Origin: Acidocella aquatica
GTDB taxonomy: Bacteria > Pseudomonadota > Alphaproteobacteria > Acetobacterales > Acetobacteraceae
Assembly: GCF_030160635.1 (NCBI RefSeq)
Contig: NZ_BSOS01000041.1
Span: forward strand, 34,407-98,406
Direction of reading: 5' to 3'
DNA length: 64,000 nt
Shown: positions 8,485 through 17,161 of the stretch, one piece after another
Numbering within the stretch: the stretch's first letter is position 1
Layout: every line of letters begins with the position of its first letter
The notes under the pieces: model-generated
Databases searched by the model: none
Told to the model about the DNA's origin: nothing
The model's input: the letters and a program-made list of their open reading frames with translations, nothing else
Program-made: the position numbers and the translations under genes

Positions 8485-9753
8485 TTAATGCATCATCGCC
8501 AGTGCGCGCATGAAGAAGTCCTGGCCGCCGAAATTGCCTGATTTCAGAGCAAGCAACATGCCGGCATCCTTCCCGCCCAAGCTGCGCAACACGGGTACAC
8601 CGGGGGCAATTTCCGGGCCAAGCTGAAAGGCTGATATCCCCAAGCGGTTTATCACCGCGCCGGAGGTCTCGCCACCGCCAACAACCAGGCGCCTAACGCC
8701 GCGCGCCACGAGCCCAGCGGCAATCGCAGCCATCGCTTGTTCAATGGCATGGCCGGCGCGCTCGCGCCCATAGCGCTCCTGCAGGCTCGCCACCTCTTCG
8801 GTTGAGCCGCTGCTGGCGATCAGTACCGGGGCAGTGGCCAGGCGCGCCGCCGCCCATTCCAGCGCATCTTCGATTTCTGCTGAATTATCCATTATGTTTT
8901 CAGTTCGCAGGCGCAAGACCGGCAAAAACTGCGCGGCGGCGTCAATCTGTTCCAGCGTGGCTTTTGAACAGCTTCCCACCAGGCAAGCCGCAAGCCCGCC
9001 AACAGGCGCGCCTGCATCCGACGGTTTCGCGACGCTGTTCACCGCAAGCGCGCGTGCAAGCCCCAGGCCCAGCCCGGATGCGCCAACGGAAAGTTTCTGG
9101 CCGATGGCGGCGGCGCCGATCGCGAGCAGGTCGCTCTCCCTGATGGCATCAATAATCGCGATGCCGCGATGCTGCTGCGCGAGTTCACGCTGGCGCGTCA
9201 AAATCGCTGCTGGCCCGCGTGCGACAACCTCCGCGTCTATCAGACCGATCTGCGCATCGCCACACTGGCGCTGCAAAACGCGTACGAGGTTGGAATCCCG
9301 CATCGGGTTTAGCGGATGATCTTTCAACGGGCTTTCATTCAACGGAACGCCGTTCACGAATAGATGGCCCTGGTAGACGGTCCGGCCTGTTTCAGGAAAT
9401 GCAGGTGTAACCAACAGACTTTCTACGCCGCCGTCAGCCTGCAACGCCAAGGTTACCGGCCCGATATTGCCCGCATCCGTTGAATCGAATGTGGAACATA
9501 TTTTGAACATCACATGCGCCGCACCTTGGCCCCGCAGCCAGCGCGCCGCGGCGCGGGAGCTGGCAACCGCATCGGCCGCCGCGATAGACCGGCTTTTCAA
9601 TGAGACGACGACAGCATCAACGTCCGCCAGGGGCAAGCCTGCCGCAGGAACGCCAATCGTCTGCACAGTCCGCAGGCCGTTGCGTGTCAGCGTGTTCGCA
9701 AGATCGGAGGCGCCAGTGTAATCATCGGCGATGCAGCCAAGGCGCAGGCTCAT
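8485..9753 (-). CDS. otnK: Four-carbon acid sugar kinase (DUF1537, OtnK type)
   Basis: ATP-dependent kinase of the DUF1537 family, 422 residues, about the family's normal length. The N-terminal LGCIADDYTGASDLANTL is the substrate-domain signature, and the C-terminal RRLVVGGGETSGAVINRLGI is the nucleotide-binding end. In the L-threonate/D-erythronate pathways this family phosphorylates 3-oxo-tetronate at O4. It overlaps the isomerase gene by four bases; the order on the minus strand is dehydrogenase, isomerase, kinase. Other DUF1537 enzymes act in apionate degradation, so the exact substrate is open, but isomerase and decarboxylase neighbours favour a tetronate. Confidence 0.9.
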   Translation of the reverse strand: MSLRLGCIADDYTGASDLANTLTRNGLRTVQTIGVPAAGLPLADVDAVVVSLKSRSIAAADAVASSRAAARWLRGQGAAHVMFKICSTFDSTDAGNIGPVTLALQADGGVESLLVTPAFPETGRTVYQGHLFVNGVPLNESPLKDHPLNPMRDSNLVRVLQRQCGDAQIGLIDAEVVARGPAAILTRQRELAQQHRGIAIIDAIRESDLLAIGAAAIGQKLSVGASGLGLGLARALAVNSVAKPSDAGAPVGGLAACLVGSCSKATLEQIDAAAQFLPVLRLRTENIMDNSAEIEDALEWAAARLATAPVLIASSGSTEEVASLQERYGRERAGHAIEQAMAAIAAGLVARGVRRLVVGGGETSGAVINRLGISAFQLGPEIAPGVPVLRSLGGKDAGMLLALKSGNFGGQDFFMRALAMMH

Positions 9754-10532
9754 TGCTCTGCCCCGGCATCATGCAACCACCGGAGCCCGGCCAGCGTTCC
9801 GGCGCGCGGATTATACTCGCAACCGATGAAGCCTCCATAATTCAAATTTTCAAGCATCCTGAAAATATGGCTATCGTTCAGTTCACCGGTATTGGGCTCA
9901 TTGCGCAACGGCACACTGGCCACCTGCACATGGCCGATGATCGGCATCAGCCTGGCCAGCGCGGCCGAGACATCGCCATGCATAATCTGGCGATGGAAAA
10001 TATCGAATTGCAACCGCAGATTCGTCAATCCCAGCCGCTGGATCAGCGCTTCGGCATAGGGGTAATCATTGAGGAAATATCCTGGCATGCTGCGGGCGTT
10101 GATCGGCTCCAGCAACAGCTCGATGCCATGTTCCCCCAGTTGTTCCGCCGCGTAGGTTACCGCCGTCTCGTAGCGCGAAGCCGCCCCGGGGCTATCGCGG
10201 TTCACGATCCCCGCCATAAGGTGCAGCCGCTTCGCGCCGGTTGCCTGGGCATAGACCAAGGCTGTTTGCACGCTCGCCTTCAGTTCCTCTAACCGGCCGG
10301 GCAGGGCGGCCACGCCGCGCTCGCCCGCCGCCCAATCGCCCGGCGGCATGTTGAACAGCGCCTGAGTCAGTCTGTGGCGTTGTAGGCGGGCGGCAATCGC
10401 TTCGGGTGGATGCTCATAGGGAAAGAGATATTCCACCGCCTGGAACCCTGCATCCGCGGCCGCGCCAAAGCGGTCCAGAAACGTCCATTCGGTGAACATC
10501 ATCGAGAGGTTAGCAGCAAATTTCAGCATCAA
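9750..10532 (-). CDS. otnI: 2-oxo-tetronate isomerase (hydroxypyruvate isomerase-like TIM barrel)
   Basis: Sugar-phosphate isomerase/epimerase fold, 260 residues, of the Hyi/OtnI family. Visible marks are VEYLFPYE near residue 33, LFNMPPGDWAAGERG near 80, the acidic ligand in LLLEPINARSMPGYFLND near 140, LQFDIFHRQIMHGD near 173 and GCEYNPRAGT near 235. These fit the metal-binding Glu/Asp/His/Glu set of this fold. It would convert 2-oxo-tetronate, made by the dehydrogenase upstream, into 3-oxo-tetronate for the kinase. Four-base overlaps on both sides couple it to its partners. Confidence 0.9.
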   Translation of the reverse strand: MMLKFAANLSMMFTEWTFLDRFGAAADAGFQAVEYLFPYEHPPEAIAARLQRHRLTQALFNMPPGDWAAGERGVAALPGRLEELKASVQTALVYAQATGAKRLHLMAGIVNRDSPGAASRYETAVTYAAEQLGEHGIELLLEPINARSMPGYFLNDYPYAEALIQRLGLTNLRLQFDIFHRQIMHGDVSAALARLMPIIGHVQVASVPLRNEPNTGELNDSHIFRMLENLNYGGFIGCEYNPRAGTLAGLRWLHDAGAEQ

Positions 10533-11458
10533 TTATCATTCCCCGGCAGTTTGGCACCGCTCAGCCGGGCATAAACCCGCGCGACGGAGGCATCGTCATC
10601 GCGCCCCATGCCCATGCCCGACGCCGCGAGAAACATCTGTAGCGCACTGGCCGCGACGGGAACCGGAAATTTTGCGTCTCTCGCCATGTCCTGAATAATG
10701 CCAAGATCTTTCACGAAAATATCCACCGCACTGTGCGGCGTATAATCTCCCGCCAGAACATGTGGCATACGGTTTTCAAACATCCAGGAATTTCCGGCGG
10801 AAGCGGTAATCACGTCGTAAACTTTCGCAAGATCCAACCCCTGCTTCGCGGCGAAGGCCATCGCCTCGCTGGCGGCGGCGATATGCACCCCGGCCAGAAG
10901 CTGGTTGATCATTTTGAACGCAGCCCCCAGCCCGGCCTCGTCTCCCAGCTCATACACTTTCGCAGCCATCGCCGAGAGTGCAGGCCGGGCCTTGGAAAAT
11001 GCCTCCGGGGTGCCGGAGGCGAGGATGGTCAACGCGCCATCGCGTGCGCGGAGGGCGCCACCGCTGATCGGTGCATCCAGATAATGCCGGCCGGTTGCTT
11101 CCAGCCGCGCCGCGAATTGCCGCGCGATTTCGGGCGCCATGGTGGCGGCGGAGATGAACACGCCACCTTTTGTCAATGTTTCCGCCACTCCGGCATCGCC
11201 AAACAAAATCGCCTCGGTCTGCGCGGCATTCACCACCACCGAGACGACAATTTCAGCCCCCGCGGCCGCTTGCGCCGGGCTGTCCGCGCCGCGTCCGCCC
11301 TCTGCCCGCAAGCGGTTGACGGCATCCCGCGCGACATCGAACCCCGCCACCGAAAAACCCGCGCGGCCCAGCGATTGCGCCATGCCAAAGCCCATGGAGC
11401 CCAGCCCGATAACCGCGACCGTCGCGGTATTCGCCATATTGATGGTCTGAGTGCTCAT
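10529..11458 (-). CDS. ltnD: L-threonate dehydrogenase-like enzyme (3-hydroxyisobutyrate dehydrogenase family)
   Basis: Oxidises the C2 hydroxyl of a four-carbon sugar acid with NAD+. It has 309 residues: cofactor loop VIGLGSMGFGMAQSL near 15, the VVVNAAQTE segment near 72 as in known LtnD proteins, substrate loop LDAPISGGALRARDG near 125, and catalytic-lysine region AAFKMINQLLAGVHIA near 175. The ATG has GGAAG seven bases upstream. First gene of the minus-strand operon ltnD-otnI-otnK, diverging from otnC across a region with two LacI-type operators. Confidence 0.9.
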   Translation of the reverse strand: MSTQTINMANTATVAVIGLGSMGFGMAQSLGRAGFSVAGFDVARDAVNRLRAEGGRGADSPAQAAAGAEIVVSVVVNAAQTEAILFGDAGVAETLTKGGVFISAATMAPEIARQFAARLEATGRHYLDAPISGGALRARDGALTILASGTPEAFSKARPALSAMAAKVYELGDEAGLGAAFKMINQLLAGVHIAAASEAMAFAAKQGLDLAKVYDVITASAGNSWMFENRMPHVLAGDYTPHSAVDIFVKDLGIIQDMARDAKFPVPVAASALQMFLAASGMGMGRDDDASVARVYARLSGAKLPGNDN

Positions 11459-11568
11459 TTACATCTTCCGGCAGGCCCGGCCGGCTCCGTGGCAAATCGG
11501 TTTATTCGGTACTCTGTCACGTGATGATCTCCCGGAACGCGGCATTCACCGCTGGCGCCGCGTGTAAA

Positions 11569-11634
11569 TGGTAGCGCTATCATATTTCTAGGTTATTTTC
11601 CGGCGCTTGCCAAGAGCTAATGGGAGCGCTACCA
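11569..11634. promoter_or_regulatory. Two LacI-family operators in the ltnD/otnC divergent promoter
   Basis: TGGTAGCGCTATCA (11569-11582) is identical to the operator at 1822; TGGGAGCGCTACCA (11621-11634) is a close variant. Their centres are 52 bp apart, about five helical turns, a spacing that would allow a loop or cooperative binding. They lie between the ltnD-like start (11458, -) and the otnC-like start (11673, +), so one site may serve each direction. Confidence 0.82.
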
Positions 11635-11672
11635 ATTCAATGTTTACAATGGCCAAAAGGAAGTGAAGGACC

Positions 11673-12326
11673 ATGAATGAATCGGCCCTGCGCGAGCAGA
11701 TCTGCCGCTTCGGCGCCTCGCTGTTTGAACGTGGGCTGACACCGGGAGCATCGGGCAATATCTCCGTGCGGCTGAGCGATGGTGGCTGGCTGGTTACGCC
11801 CACCAACGTCTCGCTGGGTTTTCTGGATCCGGCACGGCTCTCCCGGCTAGATGCTTCGGGCCGGCTGCTCTCAGGCGACCCGCCAACCAAGGAAATCCCG
11901 CTACACGCTGCGATTTATGAAAGCCGCAAGGCGGCGGCGGTGGTGCATCTGCATTCAACCCATGCCGTCGCGGTCTCCATGCTGCCGGAAATCAACCCTG
12001 CCAACGCGCTGCCGCCGCTCACGCCTTATTATGTGATGCGTTGCGGCTGCACCGCCCTGGTGCCGTATCATCGTCCGGGAGACCCGGCGGTGGGTGATGC
12101 CATCCGTGGCCTCGGCGGCCGTTATTCATGCGTTCTGCTGGCCAATCATGGCTCGGTGCTTGCGGGCGAGACGCTGGAGGCAGCTGTTTTCGCGGCGGAG
12201 GAGTTGGAGGAGACGGCGAAGCTCTACTTGCTGCTGCGCGGCGCCGCGCCGCGCGTGCTGGATTCGGGCCAGGTCAGCGATCTGGTGGAGCATTTCAATT
12301 TATCTCCAGAGCTGTGCCGGATGTGA
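11673..12326 (+). CDS. otnC: 3-oxo-tetronate 4-phosphate decarboxylase (class II aldolase family)
   Basis: Zinc-dependent class II aldolase/adducin-type enzyme, 217 residues as usual. Residues seen: GASGNISVR near 25, the catalytic Glu in TKEIPLHAAIY near 72, the paired zinc histidines in VVHLHSTHA near 90, and the third histidine in LLANHGSVLAG near 157. In the OtnC branch it removes CO2 from 3-oxo-tetronate 4-phosphate to give a triose phosphate (dihydroxyacetone phosphate). It is transcribed alone, divergently from ltnD-otnI-otnK, behind the paired operators, and completes the pathway to glycolysis. Confidence 0.9.
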   Translation: MNESALREQICRFGASLFERGLTPGASGNISVRLSDGGWLVTPTNVSLGFLDPARLSRLDASGRLLSGDPPTKEIPLHAAIYESRKAAAVVHLHSTHAVAVSMLPEINPANALPPLTPYYVMRCGCTALVPYHRPGDPAVGDAIRGLGGRYSCVLLANHGSVLAGETLEAAVFAAEELEETAKLYLLLRGAAPRVLDSGQVSDLVEHFNLSPELCRM

Positions 12327-12374
12327 TCCGGCGCCGGTTATCCGGTGGCCGATCGCGCGCGAGGCGCGCCGGGT

Positions 12375-12388
12375 GCTTCACGTGAAGC
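12375..12388. other. Perfect 14-base palindrome in a convergent gap
   Basis: GCTTCACGTGAAGC reads the same on both strands. It lies in the 208-base gap between otnC and the helicase gene (ends at 12535, -), which also has GC-rich short hairpins and a T-rich stretch near 12430. It may be a protein-binding site or part of transcript ends; I see no gene in the gap. Confidence 0.35.
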
Positions 12389-12534
12389 TATTGTGAGAAA
12401 TTCTCTATAACACACTGTTAGTTCGGTTTAATTTTTTTCTTGCACCCCAATTTGTGCGGGTTTGTGTTGGAAAAGAAATGAATTTGCGGGCAGGCGGCCC
12501 GGGGATGTTCCGGGCCGTTTCCGCTGCGGGGGGT

Positions 12535-15246
12535 TCAGGCGGCTTGCGCGGCTGTTTCCTCGGTGTGTTGCGGATCTTTGCCGAAGAGGAAGTCTATGTC
12601 CTCCGCGTTGAAGGCGAGGCCGCCGGATTCGGAGAAGGCGATGCTGGCGAGTTCGGCCTTGCGCTGTTGCAGCTCCAGGATGCGTTCTTCGACCGTATCG
12701 ACCGCGATCATCTTATAGACGAACACGGATTTGGTCTGGCCGATACGGTGCGCGCGGTCGGAGGCCTGGTTTTCCACCGCCGGGTTCCACCAGGGATCGT
12801 AATGGATCACGGTGTCGGCGGAGGTGAGGTTGAGGCCACGCCCGCCGGCCTTCAGCGAGATGAGGAAGAGCGGGACTTCGCCCGCCTCGAACGAGCGGAC
12901 CGGCTCGGCGCGGTCGCGCGTGTCGCCGCGCAGCTCAACATAGGGGACGCCCGCTTCAACGAGGCGGGGCTTGATGAGGTCAAGCATCGAGGTGAACTGC
13001 GAGAACACCAGGATGCGCCGGCCCTCGGGGATCAGTTCGCCGATCATCTCCATCAGGTCGTCGAGCTTGGCGGAGCTTTCGGTGCCGCGGTTGCCGCCGC
13101 CGAGCTTGACCAGGCGGGGGTCGCAACAGGCCTGGCGGAGTTTGAGCAGGGCATCCAGCACGATGACGCGGCTCTGCGCCAGGGTGCGCTCGGCCATCTG
13201 GTCGCGCACGGTCTCATACAGGGTGCCGCGGATGGTCTCGTAGAGTTCGCGCTGGTCGGGCGCCAGGGAGATGCGGCGCAGGATGGTGTGCTTGGGCGGC
13301 AGCTCGGTCGCGACTTCGGATTTGGTGCGGCGCATGATGAAGGGGGCGATGCGCGAGACGAGCTGGGCGCGGCATACGGGGTCGCCGTTTTTCTCGATGG
13401 GGGTGCGGAAACGCTTGGTGAAGCCGCGCCGGTCACCCAGCAATCCTGGCATGAGGAAGGCGAATTGCGACCACAGCTCGTCGAGGTTGTTCTCGATGGG
13501 GGTGCCGGAGAGGCAGATGCGGTGGACGGTGTTGAGCTGGCAGACCGAGCGGGTGGCCCGGGCATCGGGGCTTTTGATGGCCTGGGCTTCATCCAGCACC
13601 ACAATGTGCCAGGGGAGCTGTTTCATCTCCTCGATGTCGCGCGTCAGGACCGTGTAGGTGGTGATGACGACGTTGACGCCTTCGAGCTGTTCACGGCGCT
13701 CGTGGCGCTCCATGCCATGCAGCACGGCGACCGTGAGCTGGGGGGCGAATTTGCCGAGTTCCGCGGTCCAGTTGGCGACGAGGCTGGTGGGGACGACGAT
13801 GAGGGCGGGGGCGGTGAGGCGGCCTTCGGCGTGGTCAACGCAGATATGGGCGATGGTCTGGGCGGTTTTGCCGAGGCCCATGTCGTCGGCGAGGAACCCG
13901 CCGAGGCCGTGGCTGGCGAGGTGCTGCAGCCAGTCCACGCCGTGTTGCTGATAGGGGCGCAGGTGGCCCCGGAATTCTTCCGGCACGACGACCGGGATGA
14001 TCTCCGGCTCGCCGCGGAAGCGTTCGACATAGGCCTCGATGGTGGCGGCGTTTTGCCAGCTTGTGGTGAGTACGTCCTCCAGCTCCAGCACGGTCGCGGC
14101 GGCGCCGACGGGCAGGACCAGGGATTTTTCGGCGGAGCGCCCGGCGGCCTCGATGAGGTCGCCCATGACGGAGAGCAGGCGGCGGATGCGCTCGGCGGGA
14201 AGCTTGATGACGCGGCCATCATCCATGCTGGTGATGAGCTCATCGCCCACGATCTGCGCCGCCTCATAGCCGCCGCGGGCGAGCAGATGTTCGAGGATGG
14301 GCAGCAAGGGGTGGCGCACACCGTCGATCTCGATGCCGAATTCGAGGCTGAAGCTGCCTTTTTCGGCGTCCGCCACGGTGACATCGAGATTGCCGACGTT
14401 CTCCGCCAGTTGCGGGCCGAAATTGGCCTCGATGCTGCTTTGCCAGCCGAGTGCCGTGAGCTCGGGCACGCGCACGGCGACGAAATGGTGCCATTGGGTG
14501 GCGGCGGTCTCGCCCCGGAAGACGAGGACGCGCTGGCCACGGGCGGATTTGCCGTCGGCGACGCGCATTTGCACGAAGTTATCGGGGCGGAGGGTGTCGA
14601 GGGCGGCGGCTTCGGCGGCGGTGTCGCGCCGGATGAAAACGATGTGGCCGCCGGATTTGACGCGGATGAACTGGGCATCGTCGGCGCCGTCAACCCGCAC
14701 GCCGGCATAGTCGAAGTCGAGCGTCAGAACATCGATGATGCGCGGGCGGCCGAATTCATCAGGTGCCTGCAGGCGGCGCAGGCGCAGCACGGGGGTGCAG
14801 GGGCGCTCCAGCACGGTGGCGCCGGGTTCGGGGGCGTCGGGCAGGATGGGCGCGATGTTGGCGGCGCGGGCGCGCCGGCCGGTGGGGCGCATGCGGGTTG
14901 GCGGCGGCGGGAAGGGGCGCTCGTGCGCGGGGATGATGGTGTCAATGAGCGATTTGGGCGCGGCCTTGCGCAGCACGGGGAAGCATTCCAGGGCCTTGAG
15001 CGCGGTGGCGGCGAGGTGCTTGCATTTGCTCTCGCCGCAGCTGCATTCGCGCTCGGCGAAGGAGATGCGCTGGCCCATGGCGATAGGGGTGATCTTGGTG
15101 GTCCACTTGGCGCCCATCTGGTTGGTGCCGGTGATGGTTTCGCCATCCAGGGAGACGTCGGTCATCTCGGCCATGAACCGGCTGCTGGTGAGGATCTTGG
15201 AGTCGAAAACTTTTTCAAGATCTTCAGCGGAATACGGCACCGGCAT
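12535..15246 (-). CDS. SNF2-family helicase with N-terminal SWIM zinc finger
   Basis: DNA-dependent ATPase/translocase of 903 residues. A SWIM zinc-binding motif (CSCGESKCKH, about 68-77) is near the N-terminus. The SNF2 core fills the C-terminal half: motif I DDMGLGKTAQ near 455, motif II LDEAQ near 557, motif III LSGTPIENNLDELW, and the C-terminal helicase lobe with LISLKAGGRGLNLT and DRAHRIGQTKSV. Bacterial members are HepA/RapA-like remodelers linked to transcription recycling or DNA metabolism; the exact role here is not evident. It follows nadE on the same strand after 172 bases. Length and motif set are complete. Confidence 0.93.
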   Translation of the reverse strand: MPVPYSAEDLEKVFDSKILTSSRFMAEMTDVSLDGETITGTNQMGAKWTTKITPIAMGQRISFAERECSCGESKCKHLAATALKALECFPVLRKAAPKSLIDTIIPAHERPFPPPPTRMRPTGRRARAANIAPILPDAPEPGATVLERPCTPVLRLRRLQAPDEFGRPRIIDVLTLDFDYAGVRVDGADDAQFIRVKSGGHIVFIRRDTAAEAAALDTLRPDNFVQMRVADGKSARGQRVLVFRGETAATQWHHFVAVRVPELTALGWQSSIEANFGPQLAENVGNLDVTVADAEKGSFSLEFGIEIDGVRHPLLPILEHLLARGGYEAAQIVGDELITSMDDGRVIKLPAERIRRLLSVMGDLIEAAGRSAEKSLVLPVGAAATVLELEDVLTTSWQNAATIEAYVERFRGEPEIIPVVVPEEFRGHLRPYQQHGVDWLQHLASHGLGGFLADDMGLGKTAQTIAHICVDHAEGRLTAPALIVVPTSLVANWTAELGKFAPQLTVAVLHGMERHERREQLEGVNVVITTYTVLTRDIEEMKQLPWHIVVLDEAQAIKSPDARATRSVCQLNTVHRICLSGTPIENNLDELWSQFAFLMPGLLGDRRGFTKRFRTPIEKNGDPVCRAQLVSRIAPFIMRRTKSEVATELPPKHTILRRISLAPDQRELYETIRGTLYETVRDQMAERTLAQSRVIVLDALLKLRQACCDPRLVKLGGGNRGTESSAKLDDLMEMIGELIPEGRRILVFSQFTSMLDLIKPRLVEAGVPYVELRGDTRDRAEPVRSFEAGEVPLFLISLKAGGRGLNLTSADTVIHYDPWWNPAVENQASDRAHRIGQTKSVFVYKMIAVDTVEERILELQQRKAELASIAFSESGGLAFNAEDIDFLFGKDPQHTEETAAQAA

Positions 15247-15418
15247 CAGGCTAACCCTTCAATCTGTCTCGCGCCGCCAGGCTTGGCGCGCGCATCCAAC
15301 CCGCCGCGCGGCGGGCCAAAGGGTCTCATAGCCGATATTGCGGAAAAGGGCAGGGGGAAAAGACAGAAATTTGCGGGAGGCAGGGCTGAATTGTGCGTGT
15401 GTAAAATAAACCCGGTGG

Positions 15419-17083
15419 TTATTTTATGAGATTCGTAAACCCATTGGTCATCGGGTAGCGCCGGTCGCGGCCAAAAGCGCGGAGGGAAATTTTGACGCCG
15501 GGGGGCGATTGGCGGCGTTTGTATTCGGCGCGGTCGAGCAGTTTCCAGATGCGCAGGACGGTGGGGCGCTCGAAACCTTCGGATACAACGTCATCGATGC
15601 TGGCTTCGCCCTCGATGAGGCGGTGCAGGATGGCGTCCAGCATGTCGTAGGGGGGCAGGGAGTCCTGGTCGGTCTGGTTTTCCCGCAGTTCCGCGCTGGG
15701 GGCTTTGGTGATGACGCGCTCGGGCATGGCGGGGGCGCGCGGGCAGAGGGTGCCCGTGGGGGTGTGCGCGTTGCGCCAGCGGGAGAGTTCGAACACCGTG
15801 GTTTTGTAAATGTCCTTGAGGACTGAGTAGCCGCCGCACATGTCGCCATAGAGGGTGGCGTAGCCGACTGACATTTCGGATTTGTTGCCGGTGGTGAGCA
15901 GCATGGGGCCGAATTTGTTGGAGAGCGCCATGAGGATGATGGCGCGCGTGCGCGATTGCAGGTTTTCCTCGGTGATGTCCGGCTCGCGGCCGGCGAAGGC
16001 GGGGGCGAGGGCCTGGGCGAAAGCGCCGATGGCGCCGGAGATGGGGATGGTCTCATAGGGGATGCCCAGCATCTGGGCGCAGGCGGCGGCGTCTTCCAGC
16101 GAGTGCGCGGAGGTGTAGGGGCTGGGAAGCATGACGGCGCGCACCCGCTCCGGCCCCAGGGCGTCGGCGGCGACGGCGGCGGAGATGGCGCTGTCGATGC
16201 CGCCGGAGAGGCCGAGGACCACGCCGGGGAAGCCGTTTTTGTTCACATAGTCGCGCAGGCCCATCATCATGGCCTGGTAGATCAGCTCCAGCCGGTGCGG
16301 CGCGGGGGGAAAGCGGGTCTGGGCGCAGATCAGGCCGGTGGCGGTGCGGGTCCAGGTGGTGAGGGTGAGGGATTCGGCGAAATGGGGGAGCTGGGCGGCG
16401 AGGCCGGAGTCAGCGTTCAGCACAAAGGAGGCGCCGTCGAAGACGATTTCATCCTGCCCGCCGGTGAGGGCGGCGAAGATGTAGGGAAGCCCGGTTTCGG
16501 CGACGCGCTGGGCGGCCAGCGCGATGCGGGTGGATTGCTTGCCGTCCTCGAAGGGGGAGCCGTTGATGGAGAGCAGAAGCTCGGCGCCGGAATCGGCGAG
16601 GGATTTCGGCACGGTGGGGAACCACCAGTCCTCGCAGATCATCAGGCCGAGGGAGAAGCCGCGGAAGTTCACCGGCATGGGGACGGGGCCGGGGGCGAAG
16701 ACGCGTTTTTCGTCGAACACGCCGTAGTTGGGGAGTTCGTGTTTTTTGCGCCGCGCGGTGATCTTGCCGCCATCGAGCACGAAGGCGGCGTTGTGCAGGC
16801 CGGTGCCGTTGCGCCAGGGGGTGCCGATGATGAGGCCGGGGCCGCCATCGGTTGTGTCCAGCGCCAGTTCCTCGGCGGCGGCTTCGCAGGCGGCGACGAA
16901 GGCGGGTTTGAGCACAAGGTCTTCGGGCGGGTAGCCGGAGATGGAGAGCTCGGGTGTGATGAGGAGATCAGCGCCCAGTTCGGCGGCCTGTTTGCGCGCG
17001 GCGCGGATGGCGGCGAGGTTTTTGCCGATGGCGCCGAGGTGCAGGTTGAGCTGGGCGATGGCGATTTTAAGCGTGGCGGTCAT
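15419..17083 (-). CDS. nadE: Glutamine-dependent NAD+ synthetase
   Basis: Makes NAD+ from deamido-NAD+, ATP and glutamine. It is the 554-residue two-domain type. The N-terminal nitrilase-fold glutaminase shows the Glu-Lys-Cys triad in LITPELSISGYPPEDL, RRKKHELPNYG and LMICEDWWFPT. The C-terminal synthetase has the ATP-binding loop LGLSGGIDSAISAAVA near 290 and TTGNKSEMSVGYATLYGDM near 390. It lies downstream of a nicotinate phosphoribosyltransferase gene, so two steps of NAD salvage are neighbours. The gap between them holds a small repeat-like hairpin. Confidence 0.96.
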   Translation of the reverse strand: MTATLKIAIAQLNLHLGAIGKNLAAIRAARKQAAELGADLLITPELSISGYPPEDLVLKPAFVAACEAAAEELALDTTDGGPGLIIGTPWRNGTGLHNAAFVLDGGKITARRKKHELPNYGVFDEKRVFAPGPVPMPVNFRGFSLGLMICEDWWFPTVPKSLADSGAELLLSINGSPFEDGKQSTRIALAAQRVAETGLPYIFAALTGGQDEIVFDGASFVLNADSGLAAQLPHFAESLTLTTWTRTATGLICAQTRFPPAPHRLELIYQAMMMGLRDYVNKNGFPGVVLGLSGGIDSAISAAVAADALGPERVRAVMLPSPYTSAHSLEDAAACAQMLGIPYETIPISGAIGAFAQALAPAFAGREPDITEENLQSRTRAIILMALSNKFGPMLLTTGNKSEMSVGYATLYGDMCGGYSVLKDIYKTTVFELSRWRNAHTPTGTLCPRAPAMPERVITKAPSAELRENQTDQDSLPPYDMLDAILHRLIEGEASIDDVVSEGFERPTVLRIWKLLDRAEYKRRQSPPGVKISLRAFGRDRRYPMTNGFTNLIK

Positions 17084-17113
17084 GGTGGGGGCCCGTCGGG
17101 TTAAGGCAGGGAG

Positions 17114-17133
17114 ATGCCGGCTTGCGCCGGCAT
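17114..17133. repeat. Short GC hairpin between the phosphoribosyltransferase gene and nadE
   Basis: ATGCCGGC and GCCGGCAT form an 8-bp stem around TTGC, followed by GACGGTG and a run of six T on the plus strand. Hairpins of this ATGCCGGC(N)GCCGGCATGAC type are common as dispersed extragenic repeats in alphaproteobacteria (general knowledge). The T-run is on the strand opposite to the flanking genes, so a terminator role for them is doubtful. Confidence 0.45.
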
Positions 17134-17161
17134 GACGGTGTTTTTTGGCGGGGTGGGGCGG

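Noticed and set aside
12454..15429. A 991-codon open frame on the plus strand
   Set aside because: Mirror of the SNF2 helicase gene in GC-rich DNA; Gly/Asp/Glu/Ala-rich translation without motifs, while the minus strand has complete helicase motifs.
15956..17104. A 382-codon plus-strand frame over nadE
   Set aside because: Gly/Asp-rich antisense shadow; nadE has all catalytic residues on the other strand.
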